DNA of 64,000 nucleotides, taken from Cyanophora paradoxa (lineage: Eukaryota > Glaucocystophyceae > Cyanophorales > Cyanophoraceae). Numbering within the stretch: the first letter of the stretch is position 1; the number at the start of each line of letters is the position of its first letter. The stretch lies in the NCBI GenBank assembly GCA_004431415.1, contig QPMI01000444.1:62001-126000 (forward strand), read 5' to 3'. Positions 1 to 11,700 of the stretch are shown one piece after another. A model generated the notes under the pieces. That model was not told the DNA's origin. It made no database searches and saw only the letters and a program-made list of their open reading frames with translations. The position numbers and the translations under genes are program-made.

Positions 1-649
1 ACGCAGGACCTCTCCGTATGGGATTATCATAGAGCTGGAGTCCTTGAAGCCCTCTCGACACTGTCGCGATCGATTTCGACATCGCTGACCGCTTGGAGCC
101 GTGTCCGAACCCTCGAACTACGCGTCCAATCTTCAGATCTCGATGCCAAGTTTTTCGAGCTCCCGGCTTCCTTTCTTACAGTGAGCTCAGAGCTCGAGGG
201 GCTTGTCTGTTTGCAGAGTCCAAAATATTTTGTTTCCTTATAAGCGACTCAGCCACATCCACGGCCGTGTGATCATGATGTACATTTTACCTCGAGCTCA
301 CACGTGCACGTGCGTTCGCAGCACATCGCATCCGACTTGAAAAATCTGCGGGAACTGGTCTTCGCTGGCGTGGCGCTGCCCCACCCACTGCCCGACAACG
401 TGGCAAAAGACTTGATTCGCCACGTGCACCTTCGCCGCCTTGGCATCCTCGGCTGCAGGTTCAGTTGTGATCAAGAAATAGAGAATGTGCGAAAGTCAAC
501 GCAAATTTGATATTACGCAAAGATTTGAAATTCGACTCAGTCCACGTCCGCAGTGGAAGCTAAAATTGCAGGAGCTGAAGGACACCCTGCGCCCCAACAT
601 TGAAGTCAATCCCAGTCCTGCACGACCTTGGTGGAGAGAAGGCCATTAG
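1..649 (+). CDS. 3' end of a leucine-rich-repeat-like protein (partial)
   Basis: The frame is open from the window edge to about position 180. A GT site there joins in frame to an exon starting near 322, after ...TTCGCAG. A further tentative exon at 572-649 (after AAATTGCAG) ends in TAG. The joined protein has LRR-like spacing, for example 'LKNLRELVFAGVALP' and 'HLRRLGILGCRF', with regularly placed Leu and short hydrophobic strands. Such repeats occur in F-box/LRR and related binding proteins; no F-box is visible because the 5' part lies outside the window. The 5' splice site of the second exon (GAGAAT|GTGCGA, near 486) is chosen only because it keeps the frame. Function cannot be assigned. 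Confidence 0.42.
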
Positions 650-1929
650 GTGTGTGGCTGTCCTGTCAGTAAATTCAAAATGCGATTCAAGCCCAAACTT
701 TTGGACCTTAATTATAAGCTTAAGCTTGGTACCCGTTTCCGAGTCGGGGATCACGATGGGAATCATGGGGGGCCTAGTGACAGATTTTATTTCCGACATG
801 GCTTTGATTTCCCGAAAAGAGCATTTGATTTCCCGAAAATTGAAAAAAAAGCTTTCCCTGCTTCCCTGCGCTGCTCACAATTGCAATTTCCTTGCGCTGC
901 TCACAATCTAATTTAATTCCTCTGCGCTGCTACAACTTCGAATTCGAGTCAAAAGCCTTCCAATTCGAAGCACACAATTATGAATAGAGACTATTAATTA
1001 ATTCTAATTGCAGTGCCCCTGCGCGCGGCGACCCATCTAATAGTAGGAGTGGCCCCTTTGCCATGGGTCTACGGGCTTTGCCAGATTTGTGTTATTAAAC
1101 GGGGGCTTAAAACCAAAACGCGCCACGGTCACGTTTCACGGCATCTCGGACCGTGCAGCACACCGGTACCATGCCGCGCTCGAGCTCACACGCTCGTACA
1201 TATTATGTTCTGGAGACGACTTCGTAGACTACAGCTAAAGAACCAGCTCGACATGACTACTAGCTGTCACTCTCTGCAGCATCCCAGTATCCGGGGCGCG
1301 GTGTCCAGTATCCTTCTAGAATCTGTGCCCTAGGGGAGGCACGGGACCGTCGGACTGAGTCAAGTCAAGTCCCAACCAACCGTCGGACTACGGGAGGCCC
1401 AACCGAGTCAAGTCTGGTCTGCAATAAGAGAAGGCGCCGGCTTAGGATGCGTTAGTGCAATGGTCCCACAGGTCGTTAGTGCAAGCAGACTGCTCTTTTG
1501 TATATATATACAGGGCCAGGGGCATTCACACGACTGTGGCCGGTACCGGTAATTCATCAAAAAACATTCACACGACTAAATTAAATACGAAATGAGGCCT
1601 GTAAGAGGAAGTCGTACGAACTGTATACATTTTGTATGAAGAACTCAATTCTACTGACGTCGATGTCGGAGGCCTAGGGGCATTAGGGAAGGGGGGATAA
1701 GGGAGGGATCGAGGGCACGGCCCGGGCCTGCTGCTCCTGGGCCGTCGGTTTATCGCCCCAGAGGGGCCGCCAGAGGGCCTAGTGGGTACGCCAGAGGGGG
1801 CCTCCTCCGGATCAATGTCCAGATCGGAATGGAACCCGCCTCTCGCGGCTCAATTTTTGCCCGCGACACGTTTTCTCCAAATTTGAATTTGAGCGAAAAT
1901 TCCGACGCCGGCCCCGGGGGAGCTTGCGC
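650..1929. other. intergenic, no gene recognised
   Basis: This stretch is less GC-rich than the genes around it. It contains only short ORFs without recognisable domains and some low-complexity sequence, such as a TATATATA run near 1502. I see no RNA gene. Confidence 0.4.
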
Positions 1930-2395
1930 TCAGCGCTTGAGGTGGACGACGCGGTGGATGGCGAGGCCCTTGAAGAGCTCGAAGGCCGCGAGGAAGACCG
2001 CCAGCCACCTGCCCGAGGCGAAGAGGGCGTCACGAAGCGGAGCCGGCCGGATCCGACCCGGGGGCGCACAGGAGGTTGAGGTAGCGGTTGTCGTAGCTGT
2101 AGCCGAAGCTCGCCACGGCGTCCTCCCCCGCCCGGAAGCAGGCACCCCTCGCGTGCACCCTGGCCACGGGCGGCCTCTCAGCGGAGGAGGAGCGGCGGGG
2201 TAGGGGTGGGCCGGGCGCACTCGAGGGGGCAGCCCTCGAAGCGGAGGCCCTGCATCTCGTTGGCGACCAGGCTCTCCAGAAGGTAGTGCAGGGGGAACTT
2301 CGGAAGAAGTAGTACGCCCATGGCCAGATCCACCCCCTGCGCACGCCTTCCCTTCGGTCGGTCGGGTCCAGCCACAGGCCTTCTTCTCGTGCCAT
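1930..2395 (-). pseudogene. ABCG-type transporter, C-terminal remnant
   Basis: Read on the minus strand, pieces of three frames join into the last ~95 residues of an ABCG (White/PDR-like) half transporter. There is a 'WPWAYYFFRS' segment, then 'FPLHYLLESLVANEMQGLRF', then 'GYSYDNRYLNLL', and a last hydrophobic helix ending 'AIHRVVHLKR'. Two GT-AG introns with GTGCGC 5' ends fit the joins. Between 'YYFFRS' and 'PLHYLL' the frame shifts by one base beside a C5 run, with no intron to explain it. The ATP-binding domain and the other membrane helices are absent: only ~365 bp separate this piece from the next gene. A truncated, frameshifted copy is the simplest reading; a sequencing indel plus a very short gene is the alternative. 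Confidence 0.5.
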
Positions 2396-2760
2396 GTCAA
2401 ACGCTACTGATTGAGCCCAGCGCTAGCTGCAGCGGACGTCAGCGTGAACGCTCTGAAAGCCGACGCTCTTGTCCAGTGGCTAGCTTTTAACATACAGCTA
2501 GGGCGGACGCCACTCTTGTAGCTGTATATTAGTAGTCATATAGGACGCCACGGAGCTTGAAGGGGCACGTGTGCCGCGAGAGGGGGCACGGGAGGGGGGC
2601 GGGGGCGAGTCGAAGACCCAGCTATAGGTATTGCACTTCACAGCTGCACCCCACAGTTCAAAAGCCTTCAATATTCAATATTAATTCAAAGTGAGCTCAC
2701 TACGAACTCCAACTAGCACTAGCTAGATGAAACTGGGCGCCCCCGGGCGGCGGCCCTCGC
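2396..2760. other. spacer between ABCG remnant and HECT gene
   Basis: No coding signal and no further ABCG exon could be found here. The segment is mixed in composition and probably holds the 3' untranslated region of the HECT gene. Confidence 0.35.
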
Positions 2761-5700
2761 CTACACGGTGCCCATGTCGCGGCAGTAGGTGACGGCGTAC
2801 CAGATCTTCGAGCGCGCGACCGCCAGCGACGAGTACCGCGGCAGGTCCAGCTGCGGGGCGGGCGGGGTCAGGCCGGAGGGGGCGGGGGCCGGGGGGCGCG
2901 CGCCTGGAAGAAGCAGGTGTGGGCGCGGGGGAGGGCCATGTCCTCGCCCCCCGCCGCGACGTCCATGAGGGCGACGGTGAAGGGCCGCGGCCACTCCGCC
3001 TCGCTCGGCGGCAGCCGCGAGCGGCCCCACACGAACCGCAGGAAGAGCTGCCCGCGCGGCGCTCAAGAGGGGGAAGAGAACATGGAGATTGGCTGGGGCA
3101 AGCGAACCTCGCGCTCGTGGGGGGTGAAGCCGCGGAGGACCTCCCAGAGGTACTGCACCGAGGCGTCCTCCGCCCGGAAGCCCCCCGAGTAGGCCGTGTG
3201 CCGCTGCCGGGAGCGTCAGGCGGGGCGGAGGGGAGCGGTGGCGGCGCGACGGGCCTGGAGGCGGTCGAGGTCGACGTCAGCCTCGCCGCAGACGGCCGCC
3301 GCGAGCTCCGCGCCCGTGTGCGCGGCCACCGCCCCGGCCCCCACCACCGCCGCCAGGCCCCGCCGCATCGCCTCCACCTGCCCCGCCCGTGAGCAAGGCA
3401 GGAGAGGACGTATGCGGAGGGCGCGCCTGGGGCCCGAACTCGTCGCGGAGGCGCAGCGACTCGAGCGCGGCGGCGACGGCGCGGCGGGCCTCGGGCCCCG
3501 CCGCCCGCCCTCCAGCTCCGCCCGGTGCGCGGGCGCCACGCGCTCCCACAGGTCCACGCGCGTCCCGTCGCTCAGCGGGTACACCCGCGGCGGCGCCCGC
3601 GGCGCCTCCTCCCCCGCTGACGACGCTGCGGGGAGCTCAGCCGGAGGGGCGGCCGAGGGCGACGCGAGGCGGGGCGGGGCGGGGCGCACGGGAGGGGCGT
3701 CGGAGCTGCTCGACGGAGGCGTGGCAGAGGCTGTCGAAGGAGCGGAGGTCGGCCGCCGCGAGGGGCTCCTGCACCAGCGCCCGCCACACCGCCGACGGCA
3801 GCCGCAGCGGCAGCTGTGCGCGCGCCGCACGGGAGCCTCAGAGAGCAGAGCAGAGCAGAGGGAAGAGGGGAGGGGCGGGCCTGGACGGCGGTGCGGAGTG
3901 CGAGGCCCATGACGCGGCCGACGAACTCGAAGAGGGCGAGGTGGGCGGGGCCGCGGGCGGCGGCCCGCGGGAGGACCTCGTCCTGGCCCGTGCCGACCTG
4001 GGCCCGCGCGTTGGGCGTCGGGGCGAAGAGCGGGAGCCAGTCCGAGTTGAGCTCGTCGGCGACGAGGCTGACAGTCTCGCGGAAGAGGCCGCCCATGTCG
4101 ACCCCCTCCTCCCCGGCCGCCGTGTAGTTCGTGTGCCACGCCTGGTCCCCCGTCACCTGCAAGCGAGGCGTCGGAACGGGGGGTACGAGATCAGGGGAGG
4201 GGCGGGGGTGGCGGGGGGCACGTGGAAGTCGCGCGGGTCGCGGCCGGCGAGCTGCGTGAAGAGCTGCCCGAACACCGACTCGAAGAGGGCCTCGGGGAGG
4301 GCCGCCGGGGCGGGCGGCCACGCCTCCGCCCCCTCCTCGCCGCCGGCCCCGGCCCCGAGGCGGGCGGCGCTGGCGGCGGCGGCGGCGGCCGGCTCGGCGG
4401 AGGAGAGGGCGAGGCGGGCGCCGAGGGCGCGCCGCTTGTCGACGGCGACGGAGAGGCGCTGCCGCACGTACGGCCCGTCGCTGTCCGGCGCCGCCGCGAA
4501 GGGAGGCGGGATCGACGGCGAGGGCCGCGCGGCGGCAAGCGCCGGCCGCAGCACGTTGCCCCGCTTGTCGGGGATGGCGGGGCGGAGCCGCAGCAGCAGC
4601 TCGGCGAGCGAGGGCGGCCCGGCGCCGGGGCCGGCGCCGGGGGCGTCGCGCTCGAGGCGGGCGGCGGCGGCGGGAGGTCGAGGGCCGGCGCGCAGTCGCG
4701 CACCAGGCGCCCAAGCCCGAGCAGCACCGCCGCCCGCCCCGCGATCCCCTCCGCCGTCATTGCGCCCTCGCCCGCCCCGCGCCGGCCGCGAGGGCCAGGG
4801 CCGCCGGCTCGCCGCCGACGAGCGGGGCGAGGCGGTGCGGTGCGAAGAGGGCGAGGCGCCGCAGCTCCTCGCAGAGGTCCGCGGCAGGCCCCGCCGGCGC
4901 GGCCGGCGAGGACGCGGCGGCGGCGGCCGGGGCGTCGGGGCCCTCGAGGAGGCGCGGGGGGCCCGAGCGACCCCGAGGCGGTAGGGCCCGGGGCGCGCGT
5001 AGCCGTACCGCGCCGCCAGCGCGGCGCCGCGGCTCGGGTGCGGGGCGGCTGGGGCGGCAGGCCGGCGGCGGCGGGGGCGCCGAAGAGGGAGGGGAGCTCG
5101 CCGCGGGAGGCGGCGCCGTCGAGCAGCGCCCGCAGCTCCGCGTCCATCGCCCCCGTCCAGCGCTCGTTCCCCAGCGGCGCGCGCGCCGCCAGCAGCGCCC
5201 CCAGCGCCGGCCGCAGGGGCGCCCCGGGGGGCAGCCCCAGGGCCTCCCGCCCGCCCCGCCCCAGGTGCTCCAGGAACGCAGCCGGGAGCGCTGCACCGGG
5301 CCAGGTCAGGGCGGGGGGATCGAGGTGAGGGGGGAGGGGAGGGATGGAGGGGTACACGCACGGGAGCGCTCGGCGAGGGAGAGGAGGACGTCGCGCAGGA
5401 GGCGGAGCCGCTCGAGGGCGGGGCCGGGCGGGGCAGGGCCTCCGGCGGGGCGGGCGAGCCGGCCGGCGCGGGTGCGTCCGGCGAGGAGGACGAGGGCGCC
5501 GCCCGCGGGGGCGTTGGGGGCAGCCGGCTCCCCTCGCCCGCTGCGTCGGCGGCCCCGGACCCGAGGCGGAGCCCGAGCCCCCGCGCCTGCGAAGAGGGTC
5601 AAGAAGGGGGAAGAAGCCGCGGGGGGGTAGGGGGCGCGGACGGAGGCCAGGGTGCGGTGGAGGCGGGCGCGGGCGGCGGAGAGGGCGTGGCGCAGCCGCT

Positions 5701-8700
5701 CGACCTCGGCCTGCACCCCCGCCATCTCCTCCTCCGCCGACGCCGAGGAGGGGCCGGAGGCGGAGGCCGAGGAGGGGGCGGGGAGGGGCGGGAGCGGGGG
5801 CAGGGACGGCGGGAGCGGCACGAAGGCGCCGTCTTGGAAGACGAAGGCCATGTGGCCGCCCCCGCCCCCGCCCTCGCCCTCGGACTGGGAGGAGGAGGAG
5901 GAGGACGAGGAGGCCGAGTCGTCGGCCCCGTCCTCCATCTCCACGTCCGAGGGCGGCGCCGGCGGGCCCCAGCGCCCCCGCGCCGCCGCCCGCGCCGCCG
6001 CCCGCACCGCCGCCAGCTCCAGAACCCTCTGTCCCCCACCCCCGGCCGCTGGGCGTGCGCAATCACCGTCACCCGCCCCGGCTCCGCGAGGGGCGCCGCC
6101 GGCGCCGAGGCGGCCGCTGCCTCCGGCGCCGGCGGCGCAACCGGCGGGGCCGCCGCCGCCGCGTCGCCGGCCAGGGGGCCCACGCGGCGCCGCTTCGAGT
6201 CGCGCGGGGCCGGCGCCTCCGCTGCGGAGGCGGCCGCCGGCGACGACGGCCGCTCGGACGAGCCCGCCGCGGCCGGCGGCTGCGCAGCCGCCGGCGCCTG
6301 GGCGGGGGACAGCGGCTGGGAGGTCGCCCGCAGGAGCGGCGCCTTGAGCCTGGCGCCCCGGCGGGTCAGCGGGGGCGGGGGCGGGGGACCGGGCCGGGGC
6401 GGCGGGCACCGGAGGCGGGAGGCGCGCGGGGAGGCGGAGGGGCGGGTCACCTCCTGCGCCGCCGGGGCCGCCGGGGCCTCGGGCTCTGCGGAGGGCGTCA
6501 GAGCTCGCTCGCCGCAGGCAGGCGGGGGCGGCCGCACCGGGGAGGCCAGCGGCGCGCCAGGCGGCGCGGGCGGCGGTGACGGCGGTGAGGAGCTCGAGGG
6601 CGGGGCGGCGAGGGGGGCAGGGGCCCCGCGGCGGCGAACGAGGGGCGTCCGGGGAGGAGGGCTCGAGGAGGGAGCCGGGCGGGCCGCCGGCGCAGCACGC
6701 GTTGGCGAAGCGCACGAGGGCCGCCTCGAGGGGCTGCAGCGCCGGCGCCGCGCCGCCCTCCGCCGCGCAGCGCTCCCCGATGGCGGGGGCCCGCCGGAGG
6801 AGGGCGGCGAGGAGGCGCGCGGCCGCCTCCTTGTACGTCCCCTGCGCGACGGAGACGGCCGCGGCGAGGCACGCCACCGCCTCGCGCGTGAGGAGCGGGG
6901 CGGCGGCGGCCCCGCCGGCCTCGAGGAGGGCGGAGAGGAGGGAGAGGGGGCGGAGGGCGGGGGCGGGGCGGGGCGGGCGGGGCCGGGGCGGCGAGGGCGA
7001 GCTCGACGCGGGCGGAGACGTCGGCCGTGTACGCGAGCTCCGCGTCCTGCTCCGCCACGCTGAAGAAGAGCTCCGGCGCCCGCGCCGCCGTGTGCAGCGG
7101 GACGCGCGCCGGGCCCCAGCCGCCCCGCGCCGTCAGCAGCCCGCCCTCCACCGCGTGCAGCGCCTCGCTGCGAGCGAAGTCAGCTGGGAAAGGGCGGGGG
7201 AGGGCGGAGGTCGGCGCGGGCACCAGTCCCGAGTGACGCGGACCTCCTCGGCCGGGGTCTCGGCCCCGTGGGCCGGGCGCGGGCGCACCCAGACGGACGC
7301 GATGACGCGCTCGACGCGCGGCAGGGGCGCCGCGGCGCCCGACGCCGGGGCGGGGAGGCGGAGGCAGGAGGGGAGGGGGCGGGGCAGGCGGAGGGCGACG
7401 GGGAACGAGAGGCGGGCGCGCAGCTCGCCGTCGATGGCGGCGCTGCTCGCCGCGCCGGCCGCCAGCGAGCTGAGCGCCGTCGCCGCCGCCAGCTGCGCCG
7501 CCCCGGCGGGCCCCGCGCGAGCCACGCGGCGAGGCGGGCGGCGAGGCGGGGCGCGGGGCCGGCGGGGTCGGCGAGGGGCCCCTCGGCGAGGGCGAGGAGG
7601 CGGAGGAGGCGCCGGACGGCGGCGGGCGAGGAGGCGGCCGCCGCGAGCCACGCGGGGCTCTCCTGCTCCTCCACAGAGGAGGAGGAGGCGGGGGCGGGCT
7701 CGGGCAGGGCGGACTCGAGGAGGGCGACGCAGGCGGCGGCGGCCGCGAGGGACGCCGTCGCTAGACACGCCTTCCGCGCTGCGCGGGGGGCGTGAGGAGG
7801 GGCGCGAGAGCGGGAGGGAGGAAGAGGGGGCGGACAGCGGCCGAGGATGGTGGCCTCGCCCCGCTCCTTGTCCACCAGCTCGAGGAGGCTCGCCGCCTCG
7901 CCCGGCTCGCGCGGCCCGACCCCGCGCCCCTCCCGCCCGCCCCGCGCCGCCCGCCGCCGCGCCCGCCGCCGCGCCGCCCGCAGCGCCCGCCGCCGACGCA
8001 TGCGCCGGATGTCCTGCTGCGGGGGAGTGAGTTCTGGACCGGAGAGGAGGGGGGGGAAAGAGGGATGGGGGTACACCTCCTCGAGGGCGGCGTCGAGGCC
8101 CGGGTCGTCGCTCTCGAGGTCGTCGGCGAAGGGCCCGGCGCCGGGGCCGGCGGGGTCGGCCCCGAGCGCGGCCGCCGCGCCCGCGGGCCGCCGCCAGCTC
8201 CGCCGCCGAGGGCCACAGCGCGAGCGCCGTGAAGTGGCGCGCGGCGGCGGGGCCGCCCCGCGCGAGCAGGCGGAAGGCGAGCGGGCCGGCGGCCCCGGCG
8301 GCGCCGGGCTCGGCGCGGGCGCGCTCGATGTCGGCGGGGGCGAAGCCGGCCAGCATCGCCTCGACCGCCTCCTCCGCCTCCGCCTCCGCCGCCTCCGAGG
8401 GCGCCGGCCCCGCGTCCGCCCCCGCCCCCGCGGCCGCCCCCGCCTCAGAAGCCGGGGGCGGGAAGTCGGCGTGGGGCGTGCCGATGTAGTCGAGGGTGCC
8501 GAGGAGGGCCGAGTCGGCCTCGGGCTCGGCCAGGAAGATGGGGACGGGGACGTCGCCCAGCGCCTCCAGCACCGCCGCCGCGCTCGCCTCGGGCCCCGCG
8601 CCCCCGGCCCCCGGCGGCGTCGGCGGCGACGGGGCGTAGGGCGGCGAGTCGGGCGTGTGGCGGAAGCCCCCCGGGGAGAATGGCGGGGGGGAGACGTCGC

Positions 8701-11700
8701 CTTCTGAGTCTAGGTCGGGGGCGGGGCCCCGCCCGGGGCCCCGCCTGAACGTTGCGAAGAGGGAGGGCAGGATGTCCGAGACCCTGCGCGGGGAGCTTGA
8801 ACGTCGGGAGAAAGAGAGAGAGAGAGGGGGGGAGGAGCGCACAGGTCCAGCGGGGAGAGGCGCAGGACGATCCCGCTGGCGCCGGCGCGCACCGCCGCGC
8901 GGATGCGCTCCGCCGTCCGCGCCGCCTCTGACACCGGCGCCGACGCCGGCGCCGGCGCCGGGACCACGGTAGGGGCCGAGGCCGCGGCGGGACCGACCGC
9001 GGGGCCGGCCCCGAGGGGGCGCGGGGGCGGCTCCGGGGAAGCCTCGCGCCGCGCGCGCTTGGCGCGGTGCCGGGCCGAGGAGCGGCGGGCGGCCGGCGCC
9101 GTCGGCTCCGGCGCGGACGGCTCCGGCGCCTGAGGCATCTCCTCCTCAGCGACCGCCGGCGCGGCTGCGGAGGCAGACGCCTCCGCCTGCGCCTGCGGCG
9201 CGCGCGCGGCCGGCAAGAAGGGGATGACTGCGGGCGGGGGAGGGGGTCAGCGGCGGGCCGAACGAGCGACCCGCAAGGAAGGGGGGCGGCACCGCAGAGG
9301 AAGGGGTCCCGTGCGGGGCCCGCCGCGGCGCCGTCGAAGGCGTCGGGCAGGAGGGCCGTCACGATGGGGCGCGGCCGCCAGAGCTCCGCCGGCGGCGCCG
9401 CGGGGGCGGGGCGGGGCCAGGCGAGGACCTTAAGGGGCACGCGCTGGGCGGCGAGGCGGCCGCGCAGGCCGACGTGCAGGGCGGCGCGGCGGGGGGCGCC
9501 TCGGAGGCGGGGGCGGAGGAGGGGGCGTCGCCGGGGCGGGGAGGAGGCAGGCGACGTCGGCGGAGAAGGAGGCGGAGCAGACGGTCCAAAGGGCGACGTC
9601 GAGGCGGTGGGCCTCCAGGCGGGCCCGCGCGAGGGGCGCCGCCGGCTCCGAGGCCTGCCCCGCCGCCCGCAGCAGCGCCGCGAAGAGGCCCGAGGGCCCC
9701 GCGTCCGCCGCCACGCACGCCCGGAACGCCGCCGACGAGGTCGCGAGCCTGCGGGGCGGCCGGGTCAGGGCGGCCTGCGGGACGGGCCGGGGCGGGGCGC
9801 GCGAGTGGGCGGCGGAGGCGGCGATGTAGGCGAGCTTGGCGCGGATGGCGGCGACGCGCCCGGCCTCCTCGGAGCCGGCCGGCGTCGTGGCGGCGGCGGC
9901 GGCGGCGGCGGCGCGGGCGGCCTCGTCGGAGCCCTGGCGCAGGAGGGCGGCGAGGTGCCCCGCGAGCTCCCCCATCTCCTCGGGGCCCAGCACCGCCTCC
10001 GCCTGCGCGGCGGGCCCTTAGGAGGGGCGGCGGGCGGGGCGGGGGAGGAGGACTCGGGAGGGGGCGCACGTCGAGCGGCTCGGGCTCGGAGGGACGCGGC
10101 AGGCGGCGATGAGCCCCGCCACGCACTCCATCGACGACCCGCCGCCGCCGCCGGCGCGGCTGCCCCCGCGCCCCGCGACCGGGAGCCGGCCGCAGCCTCG
10201 GGGGGCCCGCCAGCGGCTCGTCCCCTCCCCGTCGCTCGAGGCGTACCCGCCCTGCCCGGCGGGGGCCCCCGCCTCGCCGGCGGCGGCCGCGGCGCGCGCC
10301 GCCCGCGCCGAGTCGCTGAGGGCGCTCGTCGCCAGAAGCTGCGCCGTCGCGTCGTCCTGCGCGCAAGGCAGGGGTGAGGCGAGGCCGGAATCAGACCGAG
10401 CGGGCGGGGCGGGCCTGGAGGAGGTCGTCGACGTCGACGACGAGGGCCCGCGTCTCGCGCCCGCTGGGGGCCACCAGGCTCGCCTCCGCCCCGTAGTTCG
10501 GGTAGTCGGCCGGCCCCAGCGCGCACAGCAGCGTCGCCGCGGCCCGCAGGTCGGCGAGGCCCTCGGGGCTCACGTCGGCGCCGTCCCCGGGGCGCGAGAG
10601 GAGCGCGGCGGCGCGGCCGGCGAGGTCGAGGAGGAGGCGGCGGGCGGCGGCGCGCCAGGCGGGGCCCGAGGCGGTGAGGAGGGCGCGGAAGAGGCCGACG
10701 GCGCCCCAGGAGGCGACGCGCCACAGGATGAGCTCCTCCTTGGGCGTCGGCGTGCGGCACTCGGGCACGAGCTTCTCGAGCAGGCGCCGCGCGGCGACGG
10801 AGGCGCGGGGCGGGAGGAAGCGGCGCCCCGCCGCCCGCGCGAGGCCCTCGAGCTTCTCCGCCCCGAAGGCCGCCGGGTCCGCCACCGGCAGCGCCGCCTG
10901 AGCCGGAGTGAGAAGAGAGAAGAGGCGGAGAAGAAGGAAATGAAGCGGGGCGGGCCTGGAGGAGCTGGAAGATGACCCACTGGGTCTGCGCCTCGTAGTC
11001 CCGCAGGTCCCCGTTGTCCCCCGTGCTCTTCCCCGTCAGGTCCAGCAGCCGCAGCAGCGGCTCCAGCCGCGCTGCCGCGTGCGCCCGCCCCGCCGGGTGC
11101 AGCTGCGCCCCCAGGACGCGTCAAAACAACGAAGCCGCCCTCTAAACTATTACTCTGCGCCTCGCTCGGACCTGGGCGGCGCGGAGGGCGGCGGAGAGGA
11201 GGCGGATGGCGGCGCGCCAGAGGCGGGCCAGCGAGTGGGCGAGGCGGCCCGCCTCCGTGTGCCGCAACGCCTCCTGCCCCCGCCCCGTCAAAAGCTGAGG
11301 ACGGGGCCGGCTCTCTGATGGGGGCGGGCGGGCGGGCGGGCCTGGCGGGGGTCGGTGTGGTGCGCCGGGGGCCACTCGCCGTCGGGCGACTCCACCGGGA
11401 TGTCCTCCAGCTGCCCCGCCTGCCCGAGGCCTCAGGCGCCGAAATCGGGGCGGGGCGGGGCGGGGCGTGCCTCGGGGTGGGAGAGGGAGCGCTCGAGGGC
11501 CTCCATGACGAGCCCGAGGGCGTCGCCGCACGCCCCCAGCGCCCGCAGCGCCACCGCCAGGCCCTGCTTGTTGCCTCAGAGGGGGCGGCGCGGGAGGAGG
11601 GGAGGGGGAGGGGAGGGGGTATGCACCGGGGAGTCCGGGGCGGGCTCGGGGGAGGGCGGGCCCCCGCTCCCGGCCCCGGCCCCGGCGGCGGCGGCGGCGG

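Noticed and set aside
3389-4984. 531-codon plus-strand ORF opposite the HECT domain
   Set aside because: The opposite strand encodes recognisable HECT motifs; this frame gives only basic low-complexity sequence.
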